The notes beneath the pieces were generated by a model that worked only from the letters and a program-made list of their open reading frames with translations, made no database searches and was not told the origin of the DNA. 64,000 nucleotides of DNA from Stenotrophomonas sp. NA06056 (GTDB lineage: Bacteria; Pseudomonadota; Gammaproteobacteria; Xanthomonadales; Xanthomonadaceae): the NCBI RefSeq assembly GCF_013364355.1, contig NZ_CP054931.1, positions 2,480,001-2,544,000 of the forward strand, written 5' to 3'. The position numbers and the translations under genes are program-made. This document shows positions 25,022 to 34,589 of this stretch, piece by piece (positions within the stretch are counted from its first letter, which is position 1; each line of letters begins with the position of its first letter).

Positions 25022-27868
25022 TCAGGCCGCCGCGCGCGTCCACGGCGCCGGCCGGCCCAGCAGGTAGCCCTGGCCGTAGTCGCAGCCGAGCTCGAACAGC
25101 GTGTCACGCTGCGCCTCGGTTTCGATGCCCTCGCCGATGGTCTCGATACCCAGCGTGCGGGCCAGTGACAGTACGCCCTCCACCAGCGCGCGCGTGCTCT
25201 GCGCCTCCGGCCCATGCAGGCCGGCAATGAAGCTCTGGTCGATCTTCAACGTGCTGATCGGGAAACGGTGCAGGTAGGACAGTGCCGAGAAGCCCGTGCC
25301 GAAATCATCCAGCTGCACCTGGATGCCGCGTTCGCGCAGCCCCTTCAGGATGCGCAGCGTATGCGGGCCATCGTCGAGCAGCGCGACCTCGGTGATCTCC
25401 AGGCGCAGCCGCCGCGGGTCCGCGTTGCAGGCCTCCAGCAGACCGTACAGCCGCCCGCTGAACTCGGCAGAGCGGAAATGCCGCGGCGACACGTTGACCG
25501 ACACATAGCCACGCCCACCATCGGCCAGGCCGGCGATGACCTGCTCGTAGATCAACCAGTCGACCTGTTCGATCAGGCCGCTTTCCTCGCCCAGTTCCAG
25601 GAACGCGCCCGGCAGCAACAAGCCGCGGCGCTCGTGCTTCCAGCGCAGCAGCGCCTCATGACCGACCACCTCGCCATCGGACAGGCGGACGATCGGCTGG
25701 TAGAACGGCACGAAATCGCGATTGTTGATCGCCCGCCGCAGGTCGGCTTCCAGATCCAGGCTGCGCAGCGCCTGCTCGCGCATCTCCTCGTCGAAGATCG
25801 AGCAGCGGTCGTGACCCTGCGCCTTGGCGCGGTACATTGCTGCATCGGCATCGCGCAGCAGTTCCTCACCGGTGCGGTAACGCGGGTTCCACAGGGCGAT
25901 GCCCAGGCTGCCAGAGGGAAACAGCTCGCGACCGGCGATCCACATCGACTCCTGCAGTGCCAGCAACAACCGCTGGCCGAAATCCAGGGCCTGCGCCAAA
26001 CCCTCCGGACAGTGCAGCAGCACGGCGAACTCATCGCCGCCGAGGCGCGCGACCACGTCGTTCTCGGCGGCCATGGATACGATGCGTTTGGCCACTTCCA
26101 CCAGCATGCGATCGCCGGCGGCATGGCCGATGCTGTCGTTCACCAGCTTGAAGCGGTCAAGGTCCAGGAACAGCACCGCGAACACAGGGCCACCTTCGCG
26201 CCGGGCCAGCGCCAGCGCATCCTGCAGCCTGTCCAGCAGGTGCAGGCGGTTGGGCAGTCCGGTCAGCGCGTCGTGCATGGCCTGATGGGTCAGCCGCTGC
26301 TCGGCGCGCAGGCGTTCGCCGATCTGGCCCAGCAGCTTGTCGTTGACCTCGGCCAGTTCGCGGGTGCGCTCTTCCACCCGTTTTTCCAACTCGGCATGCG
26401 CCGAGCGCAGGCGTTGCTGGTCGCGCTGGCGTGCAAGGCCGGTGCCGATGTTCTGTGCGACGAAGGTCAGCAGGCGCTGGTCATGCACGCTGAACTCGAC
26501 CTGCTCGGTATAGCTCTGCACCACGATCGCGCCGACCACCTCGTCGTCGCGCAGCAAGGGCACCCCGAGCCAGCATTGCGAGCGTGCGCCGGATTCACGT
26601 ACCTCGCCGGTTTCCAGCAACGCATCGATCTGCGCGCGTGAGGCCAGCAGGGGCCGACGATGGCGGACCACATACTCGGTCAGGCCACGGCTGAACGCGC
26701 GCGACGCGCGACTTGCGTTGTGCTCGTCGACCGAATAGACGAAATCCAGACCATCGCCCTTGGCATTGACCAGCGCAATATAGAAATTGCGCGCATCCAG
26801 CAGGCGCCCGACCACACCATGCACCTGCCCGTAGAACTGCGCCAGGCTGTCGGCCGACATCGCCATCTCTGCGATGTTGTACAGCGCGGTCTGCAGCTGT
26901 TCAGCACGGCGGCGCTCGACCACCTCTTCCTGAAGGCTGCGGTTTGCCCGCTGCAGCTCCAGCGTGCGCCGTTCCACCTGCTGCTCCAGCCGCACCTGCG
27001 CCTGGCGACGGTCCATGGCGGTCTGCACGTGCTGGGCGACAAAGCCCAGCAACGCCCGCTCGGCCTCGCCGTAGCGGGCCGCCTGCTCGTAGCTCTGCAC
27101 CACGATCGCACCGCACACGCGGCCGTCGCGCAGCATCGGTACGCCCAGCCAGTCCAGGCTCTCCGGGCCGCGCTGCGGGTCGTGCTCCTGGTCCACCCGC
27201 GCCAGCAGCTCGCGCGATGGCCCGCTCAGCGGGCGACCATGCCGCAGCAACGCCACCGTCAGGCTGCGTGGCATTGCGTTGGCGTCATAGCTGTGGGAGG
27301 GGTCGGCAACGAAATCATCGACCTGGTCGGCAAAGTAAAGAAAGCGGATCTGCCCACGTACATCGTCGTACTCGACGATGTAGCAGTTCTCCGCATACAT
27401 CAGCGTGCCCAGCACGCCATGCACGTGGCGCAGCATCTCGCCCATTTCCAGGTCGGCACCGGCCAGGTCGGCAATCTGGAACAAGGCCTGCTGCAACCGC
27501 TCGGCCTGTTCCAGCGCCTTGATCTGGCCGGCCTGCCGGTCGCGCTGCAAGGCCAGTTCCATCATCTGCCGGGACAGCCCCCACCAGGCGGGTGAAGGTG
27601 TCGCCCCCCGTACCGACAGCAACAGGCGGGCGCCGTCGTACTCCCAGCCGTGGCGACCTTCGGTGTGGTCCGCCAGCGGCTGCCAGACGTCCTCGTCATC
27701 GCCGCCGATCGGCCAACCGCCCTGCCCGCTGCCGAGCTGCGGATCGTCCCAGCCGACGCGCACGACCGCCGTTTCCGGCAGCAGCGCATGCAGCGCGCGC
27801 ACCAGCGCCGCGCTCAGCACAGGCTCGTTGTGTGACGCTTGCAGCGCGCGGTCGGATTCGGTGGACAA
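25022..27868 (-). CDS. GAF-GAF-GGDEF-EAL cyclic-di-GMP signalling protein
   Basis: A 948-residue soluble protein. After an N-terminal part of about 110 residues come two GAF-like sensor domains (about 120-290 and 320-485), each with the near-identical phrase 'GAIVVQSYE/T', joined by coiled-coil stretches. Then follow a GGDEF domain with intact GGDEF near 609 and an EAL domain with intact EAL near 737 (HEALLRWKHE), ending 'GCDYGQGYLLGRPAPW'. Both catalytic boxes are complete, so it may both make and break cyclic di-GMP. The signal sensed is unknown. It is divergent from the sigma factor gene. Confidence 0.92.
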   Translation of the reverse strand: MSTESDRALQASHNEPVLSAALVRALHALLPETAVVRVGWDDPQLGSGQGGWPIGGDDEDVWQPLADHTEGRHGWEYDGARLLLSVRGATPSPAWWGLSRQMMELALQRDRQAGQIKALEQAERLQQALFQIADLAGADLEMGEMLRHVHGVLGTLMYAENCYIVEYDDVRGQIRFLYFADQVDDFVADPSHSYDANAMPRSLTVALLRHGRPLSGPSRELLARVDQEHDPQRGPESLDWLGVPMLRDGRVCGAIVVQSYEQAARYGEAERALLGFVAQHVQTAMDRRQAQVRLEQQVERRTLELQRANRSLQEEVVERRRAEQLQTALYNIAEMAMSADSLAQFYGQVHGVVGRLLDARNFYIALVNAKGDGLDFVYSVDEHNASRASRAFSRGLTEYVVRHRRPLLASRAQIDALLETGEVRESGARSQCWLGVPLLRDDEVVGAIVVQSYTEQVEFSVHDQRLLTFVAQNIGTGLARQRDQQRLRSAHAELEKRVEERTRELAEVNDKLLGQIGERLRAEQRLTHQAMHDALTGLPNRLHLLDRLQDALALARREGGPVFAVLFLDLDRFKLVNDSIGHAAGDRMLVEVAKRIVSMAAENDVVARLGGDEFAVLLHCPEGLAQALDFGQRLLLALQESMWIAGRELFPSGSLGIALWNPRYRTGEELLRDADAAMYRAKAQGHDRCSIFDEEMREQALRSLDLEADLRRAINNRDFVPFYQPIVRLSDGEVVGHEALLRWKHERRGLLLPGAFLELGEESGLIEQVDWLIYEQVIAGLADGGRGYVSVNVSPRHFRSAEFSGRLYGLLEACNADPRRLRLEITEVALLDDGPHTLRILKGLRERGIQVQLDDFGTGFSALSYLHRFPISTLKIDQSFIAGLHGPEAQSTRALVEGVLSLARTLGIETIGEGIETEAQRDTLFELGCDYGQGYLLGRPAPWTRAAA

Positions 27869-28010
27869 ATGACGTTCTCTTGGCGCCGCCTGAGCGCCGC
27901 CTCCCCTGAATTACCGAGCATAACGCGCCACCCGGGGGGCAATGGAAGCCCGGTAACCCCGAAACGTGCCCTCGGGCGTTTTTCCTGTCGATCCTCTCCC
28001 GATTCCCGCC

Positions 28011-28634
28011 GTGACCCTCGCCCTGTCCCACGCCATCGCCGGCTATGCGCCATCGTCTGCAGGGCTTACCCTGTACGGCGTGGATGCCAGCGCCCTGCCA
28101 ACCGATGAAGCCTTGATGCTGGCCTGGGCCGCCGGCGACGTGCACGCGTTTGAAAGCCTGTATGCGCGTCATCGCAAACGCCTGTTCGGCTTCCTGCTGC
28201 GGCAACTGCGCGACACTGCGCTGGCCGAGGAGATGTTCCAGGACGTGTGGCAGCGGGTAATCAGCGCGCGGGCCGGCTGGCAGGCTGAAGCGGCCTTCAG
28301 CACCTGGCTGTTCCGTATCGCCCACAACCGCCTGAACGACCACTGGCGTGCCGCCCGTCATCGTCCTGCTGCACCGGTCGATGCCGATCTGCGCCTGGCC
28401 GCGCTGGAGGATGGGCAGACACCGGAAGCGGAACTGTCCGAATTCGAGCAACGTCGCCGCATCCAACTGGCGATGGAAGAACTGCCCGCAGAACAGCGCG
28501 AAGTGCTGCAGCTGCGGCTGGAACAGGAACTGAGCCTGGAGGAGATCGGCCAGATCACCGGCGTTGGCCGGGAAACAGTGAAATCGCGGCTGCGCTATGC
28601 GATGGACAAGCTGCGTGCGGGACTGAACGCATGA
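28011..28634 (+). CDS. ECF-type RNA polymerase sigma factor
   Basis: A 207-residue sigma-70 family member with only regions 2 and 4. Region 2: DVHAFESLYARHRKRLFGFLLRQLRD..AEEMFQDVWQRV and FSTWLFRIAHNRLNDHWR. Region 4: ELPAEQREVLQLRLEQELSLEEIGQITGVGRETVKSRLRYAMDKL. GTG 28011 (MTLALSHAI) is chosen; a GTG at 27966 would add 15 residues. Its last codons overlap the next gene (ATGA, 28631-28634), which probably encodes its membrane partner. Confidence 0.9.
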   Translation: MTLALSHAIAGYAPSSAGLTLYGVDASALPTDEALMLAWAAGDVHAFESLYARHRKRLFGFLLRQLRDTALAEEMFQDVWQRVISARAGWQAEAAFSTWLFRIAHNRLNDHWRAARHRPAAPVDADLRLAALEDGQTPEAELSEFEQRRRIQLAMEELPAEQREVLQLRLEQELSLEEIGQITGVGRETVKSRLRYAMDKLRAGLNA

Positions 28635-29629
28635 ACCGAGATGATCCACTGACGCCGGAAGAACGCGAGCTGGCGCGCCTGCTGGGGCGCCGCGCCGAAC
28701 AGGGCCCTCCACCGGCGCTGGATGCGGCGATCCTGGCCGCTGCGCGTGCGGCCGTGGACGCGCCGGCACGCGAGGCGACCCCGCCCCCGGCGGCACCGCG
28801 CACGCTGCGCCCGCGTCGCCGCTGGCCGGCCGTGTTCGGGGTAGCCGCATCAGCGGTGTTTGCCGTGGGTATCGCCTGGCAGATGCGCCCGGAGCCGCCG
28901 TCGGCCCCTGCGGAGGCGGTTGCCACCGCGCCGGTTGCACAGGAGGAAGTGGCGGCCGATGCGAGCGCCGAAGGCATGGCCTCCAACAGTGCGGCCGCAG
29001 ATGTCGCGGCCGCCGAACCAGTGCCTGCACCGACGACAGCACCGGTACCTGCGGCGGCAGAAGCAGCTCCGGCTCCGGCACCGGTCATCACCGACGTGCC
29101 GAAACCCGCACCCGCCATACCCCGGCAGGCACCTGCTCCGATGATGGCTCCGGCACAGGCACCGCCATCTGCGCCCGCAGCCGACACGGCCTTTGCCGCG
29201 CCGGCGATGCCTGCGGCAGCACCACCCGCACCCGAGGCCTATTCGGTGCCTGCGCCTGCCTCCGCGCCGACGGTGCCTGCCGCCGCGATGCGGGCGCGCA
29301 AGGCCACGGCGGCAACTGCGGAATCCATGTCCTCCGCGCAGGCCATCGCCGAAGACCGCATTGCCCTCACCGCGGCCAAGCAGGACGCCGCCGGCCGAAC
29401 CGCACCTGGGGTCATGCGCCGCGCCAGCGATGCAGGCCTCAGCGCAGAGGCCGTGCAGGCCGAAGTGCAGGCCGACGCCGGGCTGCCTCGCCGGCAATGG
29501 CTGCAGAAGATCCGCGAGCGTCGCGACGCCGGCCAGCGTGACCTGGCCCGGGCGAGCCTGGAGCGCTACCTGCAGACCTATCCCGAGGCGCGCCTGCCGA
29601 AGGATGTGCGGCCATTGCTGGACGACTGA
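28631..29629 (+). CDS. Membrane protein with Ala/Pro-rich periplasmic part, probable anti-sigma partner
   Basis: A 332-residue protein with a short cytosolic N-terminus (MNRDDPLTPEERELARLLGRR), one membrane helix near 70-86 (AVFGVAASAVFAVGIAW), then about 150 residues of low-complexity Ala/Pro, and a C-terminal folded part with RRQWLQKIRERRDAGQRDLARASLERYLQTYPEARLPKD. Overlap with the ECF sigma gene and the topology fit an anti-sigma factor, but no zinc-binding anti-sigma motif is seen. The role is inferred from context. Confidence 0.7.
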   Translation: MNRDDPLTPEERELARLLGRRAEQGPPPALDAAILAAARAAVDAPAREATPPPAAPRTLRPRRRWPAVFGVAASAVFAVGIAWQMRPEPPSAPAEAVATAPVAQEEVAADASAEGMASNSAAADVAAAEPVPAPTTAPVPAAAEAAPAPAPVITDVPKPAPAIPRQAPAPMMAPAQAPPSAPAADTAFAAPAMPAAAPPAPEAYSVPAPASAPTVPAAAMRARKATAATAESMSSAQAIAEDRIALTAAKQDAAGRTAPGVMRRASDAGLSAEAVQAEVQADAGLPRRQWLQKIRERRDAGQRDLARASLERYLQTYPEARLPKDVRPLLDD

Positions 29630-29663
29630 AGCACGTCGACGGCAAGCCCGTAGAATGAAGGGA

Positions 29664-30260
29664 ATGCCCGATACCCTCGCCCAACCGGTCAGCTACACCC
29701 TCGACGTCAAGCACAGCCGCTTCATCGCGCATGCCGCGCCGATCGAGGGTGCGTCTGCTGCGCTGGCATTTCTGCAGGATGTGGCCGTGGCCGATGCAAC
29801 CCACAACTGCTGGGCCTACCGGCACGGCCAGGACTATCGTTCCAGCGACGATGGCGAACCCGCCGGCACCGCTGGACGGCCGATCCTGGCGGCCATCGAC
29901 GGCCAGGGCTTCGACCGGGTGATGGTGGTGGTCACCCGATGGTTCGGAGGCATCAAGCTGGGCGCCGGTGGCCTGGTCCGCGCGTACGGCGGCGCCGCTG
30001 CCGAATGCCTGCGCACCGCGCCGCGCCTGCCGCTGGTCGCGATGGCGCGGCTGCAGCTGATTGCCGGGTTCGAGGACCTGGGCGCACTGCACGCGGCCCT
30101 GCCCGCCCACGCCGCCGAAAAGCGCGATGAACAGTTCGATGCCAATGGCGTGAAATTGCGGGTGGAATTGCCCGCAGACCAGGTCGACGCATTGAAAATC
30201 CGCCTGCGCGACGCCACCCGTGATCGTATCCGCATCCAAGATGACCCCCTCGATGACTGA
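29664..30260 (+). CDS. yigZ: YigZ/IMPACT family protein
   Basis: A 198-residue protein with the IMPACT core: KHSRFIAHAAPIEG near the start, HNCWAYRHG, SSDDGEPAGTAGRPILAAI and VVVTRWFGGIKLGAGGLVRAYG. A C-terminal ferredoxin-like domain follows. The exact function in bacteria is unsettled. ATG 29655 (MKG before this start) is a near alternative. The stop overlaps the ABC transporter start (ATGACTGA, 30253-30260). Confidence 0.92.
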   Translation: MPDTLAQPVSYTLDVKHSRFIAHAAPIEGASAALAFLQDVAVADATHNCWAYRHGQDYRSSDDGEPAGTAGRPILAAIDGQGFDRVMVVVTRWFGGIKLGAGGLVRAYGGAAAECLRTAPRLPLVAMARLQLIAGFEDLGALHAALPAHAAEKRDEQFDANGVKLRVELPADQVDALKIRLRDATRDRIRIQDDPLDD

Positions 30261-32031
30261 CAAGGACGCACCGGCCACCGACCCGGCCGCCCCGCCGCTG
30301 CGCCGACTCGGCAGCCTGCGCACGCTGTGGCCGTTCGTGCGCCGCCACAGCGGGCTGTTCAGCGCCTGGCTGCTGGCCCTGGCCGTTTCTTCGGCAGCAA
30401 CCCTCAGCCTGCCGCCGGCCGTGAAGCAGATGATCGACCATGGCTTCAGCAGTGGTGGCCAGATCAACCGCGCCTTTGCGCTGCTGATGCTCGTTGCGGT
30501 GGTGCTGGCGCTGGCGACGGCTGCGCGCTTCTACTTTGTGTCGCTGCTCGGCGAGAAGGTGGTGGCCGATCTGCGCAGCCGCCTGTACGCGCACCTGATC
30601 CAGCTTGGCGCTGGCTTCCACGACCGCAGCCGCAGCGGCGAACTGGTATCGCGCCTGACCGCCGACAGCGAACTGCTGCGCAGCGTGGTCGGCTCGACCA
30701 TGTCCGTGGCGCTGCGCAGCAGCGTCACCGTGGTCGGCAGCCTGGCGATGCTGTTCGTCACCAGCCCGCGGCTGGCCGCATGGTCGCTGCTCGGCATCCC
30801 GCTGGCGGTGCTGCCGATCATCATCGGCGCGCGCAAGCTGCGCACCATTGCACGCAGCAGCCAGGACCGCATCGCCGATGCCAACAGCCTGGCCAGCGAA
30901 ACGTTGGGCGCGGTGCGCACGGTGCAGGCGCATGCGCGCGAGCCCTACGAGCGCGGCCGTTTCGACCATGCGCTGGGCGATGCGATCCGTGCCGCACGTC
31001 GGCGCATCGGCGCGCAGTCGCTGGTCACCGCCAGTGCCATCCTGCTGGTGTTCGGTGCGATCGTCGGCGTGTTGTGGCTGGGCGCGCACGACGTCATCGA
31101 CGGACGACTCAGCGCCGGCACGCTGGGCCAGTTCGTGCTGTACGCACTGATTGGCGGCGGCTCGGTCGGTGCGCTGGCCGAAGTATGGAACGAACTGCAG
31201 CGCGCGTCCGGCGGCATGGGCCGCATCGGCGAGCTGCTGCAGGAAGACATCGAGATCCGTGCGCCGGCCAAGCCGCATGCACTGCCACAGCCGCTGCGTG
31301 GCGAGATCCACTTCGACGACGTGGTGTTCAACTATCCGCAGCGACCGGACCAGGCCGCACTGGACCATTTCACCCTGCACGTGCGCCCGGGTGAAACCGT
31401 CGCACTGGTGGGTCCGTCAGGCGCGGGCAAGAGCACGGTGCTGTCGATGCTGCTGCGCTTCCACGATCCGGCCACCGGCCGCATCTGCGTGGATGGCATC
31501 GACGTGCGCGACGTCGATCCGGCCGCTCTTCGCGCGCAGCTGGCCCTTGTGCCGCAGCAGCCGACATTGTTCGCCGCCAGCGCACGCGACAACATCCGCT
31601 ATGGCCGGCTGCAGGCCAGCGACGCCGAGGTGGAAGATGCCGCCCGCGCCGCCGAGGCCGACGCCTTCCTGCGTGCGCTGCCAGAGGGCTACGACAGCGA
31701 ACTGGGCGAGCGCGGTGCCCGCCTGTCCGGTGGCCAGCAGCAGCGCGTGGCCATCGCTCGCGCGCTGTTGAAAGACGCACCGATCCTGCTGCTCGACGAA
31801 GCCACCAGCGCACTGGATGCGCAGAGCGAGCATGGCGTGCAGCAGGCGCTGGAACGATTGATGGCCGGGCGCACCACGGTGGTCATCGCCCACCGGCTGG
31901 CAACCGTGCTGAGGGCTGATCGCATCGTGGTGATGGACCATGGCCGCATCGTGGCCGAGGGCACGCATGCGCAGCTGCTGGCTGAAGGCGGCCTGTATGC
32001 CGAGCTTGCACGCCTGCAGTTCATCGATTGA
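30253..32031 (+). CDS. ABC exporter half-transporter (MsbA/BmrA type)
   Basis: A 592-residue protein with a six-helix membrane domain (about 30-310) and a C-terminal ATPase. Walker A GPSGAGKST, Q-loop LVPQQPTLFAAS, signature LSGGQQQRVAIARAL, Walker B ILLLDEATSALD and the switch His in VIAHRLATV are all intact. It should work as a homodimer and export a lipid, drug or peptide; substrate not readable. Start ATG 30253 (MTDKDAPATD) or ATG 30241 are both possible, and either overlaps the end of yigZ. Confidence 0.9.
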   Translation: MTDKDAPATDPAAPPLRRLGSLRTLWPFVRRHSGLFSAWLLALAVSSAATLSLPPAVKQMIDHGFSSGGQINRAFALLMLVAVVLALATAARFYFVSLLGEKVVADLRSRLYAHLIQLGAGFHDRSRSGELVSRLTADSELLRSVVGSTMSVALRSSVTVVGSLAMLFVTSPRLAAWSLLGIPLAVLPIIIGARKLRTIARSSQDRIADANSLASETLGAVRTVQAHAREPYERGRFDHALGDAIRAARRRIGAQSLVTASAILLVFGAIVGVLWLGAHDVIDGRLSAGTLGQFVLYALIGGGSVGALAEVWNELQRASGGMGRIGELLQEDIEIRAPAKPHALPQPLRGEIHFDDVVFNYPQRPDQAALDHFTLHVRPGETVALVGPSGAGKSTVLSMLLRFHDPATGRICVDGIDVRDVDPAALRAQLALVPQQPTLFAASARDNIRYGRLQASDAEVEDAARAAEADAFLRALPEGYDSELGERGARLSGGQQQRVAIARALLKDAPILLLDEATSALDAQSEHGVQQALERLMAGRTTVVIAHRLATVLRADRIVVMDHGRIVAEGTHAQLLAEGGLYAELARLQFID

Positions 32032-32099
32032 TGACGGCCGGCTAACACCGGCCGGATCACTCTGGCGGCGTCGCGAAGAACCGCTGAAGGAGGTCACGC

Positions 32100-32294
32100 A
32101 TGTCGTTCCGTCAGTTCCCCGCTGTCGACAGCAATGGCGAAAGCCACATCATCATCGAGTTCAAGCCCGAGGCCAGCGGCAGCGGGCATGGCTCCGAGAC
32201 GACCCCGCGATATGAACTCGATGACGGCCGCCAGCTGGTGCGCAACGGTCGCGAGTTCACCACCAGCGGCGGTGAAGTCAGGTTGTCGATCTAG
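32100..32294 (+). CDS. Small hypothetical protein, 64 aa
   Basis: The protein MSFRQFPAVDSNGESHIII.. is hydrophilic with no signal peptide. A strong Shine-Dalgarno, AAGGAGG at 32087-32093, seven bases before the ATG, supports translation. It has the short beta-rich look of a small regulatory protein (YELDDGRQLVRNGREF) but I do not recognise a family. It stands 68 bases after the ABC exporter gene on the same strand. Confidence 0.7.
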   Translation: MSFRQFPAVDSNGESHIIIEFKPEASGSGHGSETTPRYELDDGRQLVRNGREFTTSGGEVRLSI

Positions 32295-32342
32295 CGCTCC
32301 GCTGCAGCGCCGCGCCGCGCTTGGCTCACCTTCTGCTCCATG

Positions 32343-32371
32343 AAAAAAGGTTGGCCATTTTTTGACCAACC
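32343..32371 (-). terminator. Rho-independent terminator for pdxY-tyrA
   Basis: Read leftward: GGTTGG..CCAACC hairpin and then TTTTTT. It lies about 90 bases beyond the tyrA stop. A GTAG-less palindrome CATCCACA..TGTGGATG at 32432-32452 lies between. Confidence 0.75.
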
Positions 32372-32459
32372 ATCTTGACAGCCTTGCCTGCCAAGGCCTG
32401 CGGACGGTTATCCACATGTTTGCGCAGAAGCCATCCACACGCCCTGTGGATGAATGGCA

Positions 32460-33584
32460 CTACGCGAGCACCCGACCGATCCCGCTGGCATCCACCTCGG
32501 CGGCGGCGGCGGCGATAGCCTCTGGCTGGCTGCCCGCCACGAAGCCGATGCGGAAATGCACTTCGCCCGCCGGTGTGCGCGAGGAGTGGATCGACGCCAG
32601 GCTGATGCCATGCTGCTCGAACACGTTCAGCAGTTCGCGCAAGGAACCGGCGCGGTCCTCAGGCAGATGCACCGACAGTGCGTTGCGCTCGGTCAGGTCG
32701 GCCAGCAGATAACCAACGCGTTCGAAGGTGTAGTTTCCCGCAGCCAGCGCCTGGTCGCCGAAAGCGCTCCTGTTGGCACCCAGCAGTTCCTGACGGAACG
32801 CACCACGCGCAGCATCGTCTCCCTGCCCGACCTGCGCCTGCAGGGTCTGCAGCTGGCCGATCAGGCGTTGCAGCATCGGCGCCACATAGGGATTGCCGAA
32901 CTGGATGTCCTCGTAGATCGCCGGATTCAGCGACAGGATGCGCGAGATGATCGCCGTATCCAGTTCGAACGAAGCTGATCGATACGGCAGCATCGCCGCC
33001 AGCGTGCCCAACTGCGGCTGGTACTCGCGCAGCACACCGGCCTGGGCCAGATGGGTCGCATGCACCATCGCCTGCACCAGCGCCATCATCTGGTCATGGT
33101 GCTGCGGCGTGGCCCGCACGCATTCGGCCTGCAGCGCCAGGCACAACGCGTCGACCCAGGGCCGCCAATGCTGCAGGCGCGCCTCGCAGACCACCATCAC
33201 CCGGCCCTTCAGGTTCGGCGCCTTGGGCGGCGCGGTCATCGGATGCAGGCCCACCACCTCGGCCCGCGAGGCCAACATCGCCTGCACCGGCGCTTCCTTC
33301 ACCGAAGTCACATCCAGCCACAGGCGTTCCTGCTCGCGACCCGCCGACAGCCGCGCATACTCGGCAATCAACGCGGACGTATGCCGGATCGGTGCGGAGA
33401 ACACCAGCACATCGGCCTGTTCCAGCAGCTGCTCCGGCGCATGCGAGCCCGGGTCAGCCGGATCGTGGCCGATCACCCGTACCTGCATGTGCTGTTCGAA
33501 GAAGCGAGTCAGCCAGCGCCCATAGGCGCCGGCACTGCCGACGATGCCGATCGTGCGCGGCGTGCGTTCGTGCAGCGCGCTCAT
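32460..33584 (-). CDS. tyrA: Prephenate dehydrogenase with C-terminal ACT domain
   Basis: A 374-residue enzyme of tyrosine synthesis. The NAD-binding motif is GIVGSAGAYGRWL near residue 13; 'WLDVTSVKEAPVQAM' and 'VGLHPMTAPP' (with the catalytic-type His) follow, then a helical dimer domain. The last 75 residues (NALSVHLPEDRAGSLRELLNVFEQHGISLASIHS) form an ACT domain, usually for feedback by tyrosine. The start overlaps the pdxY stop by three bases, so the pair is translationally coupled. Confidence 0.92.
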   Translation of the reverse strand: MSALHERTPRTIGIVGSAGAYGRWLTRFFEQHMQVRVIGHDPADPGSHAPEQLLEQADVLVFSAPIRHTSALIAEYARLSAGREQERLWLDVTSVKEAPVQAMLASRAEVVGLHPMTAPPKAPNLKGRVMVVCEARLQHWRPWVDALCLALQAECVRATPQHHDQMMALVQAMVHATHLAQAGVLREYQPQLGTLAAMLPYRSASFELDTAIISRILSLNPAIYEDIQFGNPYVAPMLQRLIGQLQTLQAQVGQGDDAARGAFRQELLGANRSAFGDQALAAGNYTFERVGYLLADLTERNALSVHLPEDRAGSLRELLNVFEQHGISLASIHSSRTPAGEVHFRIGFVAGSQPEAIAAAAAEVDASGIGRVLA

Positions 33585-34489
33585 GCCAGGCGTTCAGCGC
33601 GGAAGCGCATCCCGTCGGCCAGTGCCGCCGGCGCGGCCGCGATCACGTCGAATTCTTCGAAGCCATGGGCCAGGGTGGCCTCCAGCGCCGCATGAGTGCC
33701 GGCGATGGCACGCGAGATGGCCATCTGCATCGGCTCACCTCGCAGCAGGAAGGACACCATCAGCGACATCAGCACGTCACCGGTGCCTGCCACATCGACC
33801 GGCAGCAGCGGCGAGGTCCAGCGCCAGGTTTCCTCGCGACCCACAGCGAGCGTCACCAGTTCGCCCGGATTGCCGCCCACGCTGTGTGCCAGCACCCACT
33901 GCGGACCGCGTGCCAGCAGTGCGCGCGAAGCGGCGATGGCATCGGCTTCAGCCAGCGCCGGCATGCCGGTCAGGCGACCGAGTTCGAAGGCATTCGGGGT
34001 GACCAGCCAGGCGTGTGGCAGCAGGCGCTCAGCGAAGATCGCTTCCAGGCCGGGCTCCACGTAAGGACCGGTGTGGGTGTCGCCGATCACCGGGTCCAGG
34101 CAGTAACGCAGCTGCGGGCACGCCGGTAGGATTTCATCCAGCCAATCGGCAAACGCGGCACCATTTGCGGCGCTGCCGAAATAGCCGGACACCAGCATCT
34201 TTGCCCGTTGCGGAAGACCACGCTCGTGCGTGCCGAGCAGCAGGTCGGCGAACCAGTCGCTGGGCAGCACACGGCCACGGGTGGTCTCGTAGAACGGCGC
34301 ATTGCTCAGCAGCGTGGTCGGGATCGAGGCCACGCGCACACCGAGCGCGCGCATCGGTGGCAGCGCGGCGCTGTTGCCGGCATGGCCGTAAACCAATTGT
34401 GATTGGACCGAAATGACATCGATCGGCGAAGGGCCGTCGGGCCGCTGGCGGCGGCCGTGGACCAGGTGGTTGTCGAGGGATTCGCTCAT
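33581..34489 (-). CDS. pdxY: Pyridoxal kinase PdxY
   Basis: A 302-residue kinase making PLP from pyridoxal by salvage. Signs: VISVQSQLVYGHAGNSAALPPM, SGYFGSAANGAAFADWL, the CLDPVIGDTHTGPYV block, TPNAFELGRLTG, and the catalytic anion-hole DVAGTGDVLMSLMV. ATG 34489 is the only good start. Its last bases overlap tyrA, so PLP salvage and tyrosine synthesis are co-expressed here. Confidence 0.93.
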   Translation of the reverse strand: MSESLDNHLVHGRRQRPDGPSPIDVISVQSQLVYGHAGNSAALPPMRALGVRVASIPTTLLSNAPFYETTRGRVLPSDWFADLLLGTHERGLPQRAKMLVSGYFGSAANGAAFADWLDEILPACPQLRYCLDPVIGDTHTGPYVEPGLEAIFAERLLPHAWLVTPNAFELGRLTGMPALAEADAIAASRALLARGPQWVLAHSVGGNPGELVTLAVGREETWRWTSPLLPVDVAGTGDVLMSLMVSFLLRGEPMQMAISRAIAGTHAALEATLAHGFEEFDVIAAAPAALADGMRFRAERLA

Positions 34490-34589
34490 GCCCGCATTCT
34501 ACGCCCGGTGAGGGGTTCGGCAGGGCTTGCAGCCCTGCACCTGCAGAGGCAACAGCCACGGCAACAGCAACAGCGGCATTCCGGGAGAT

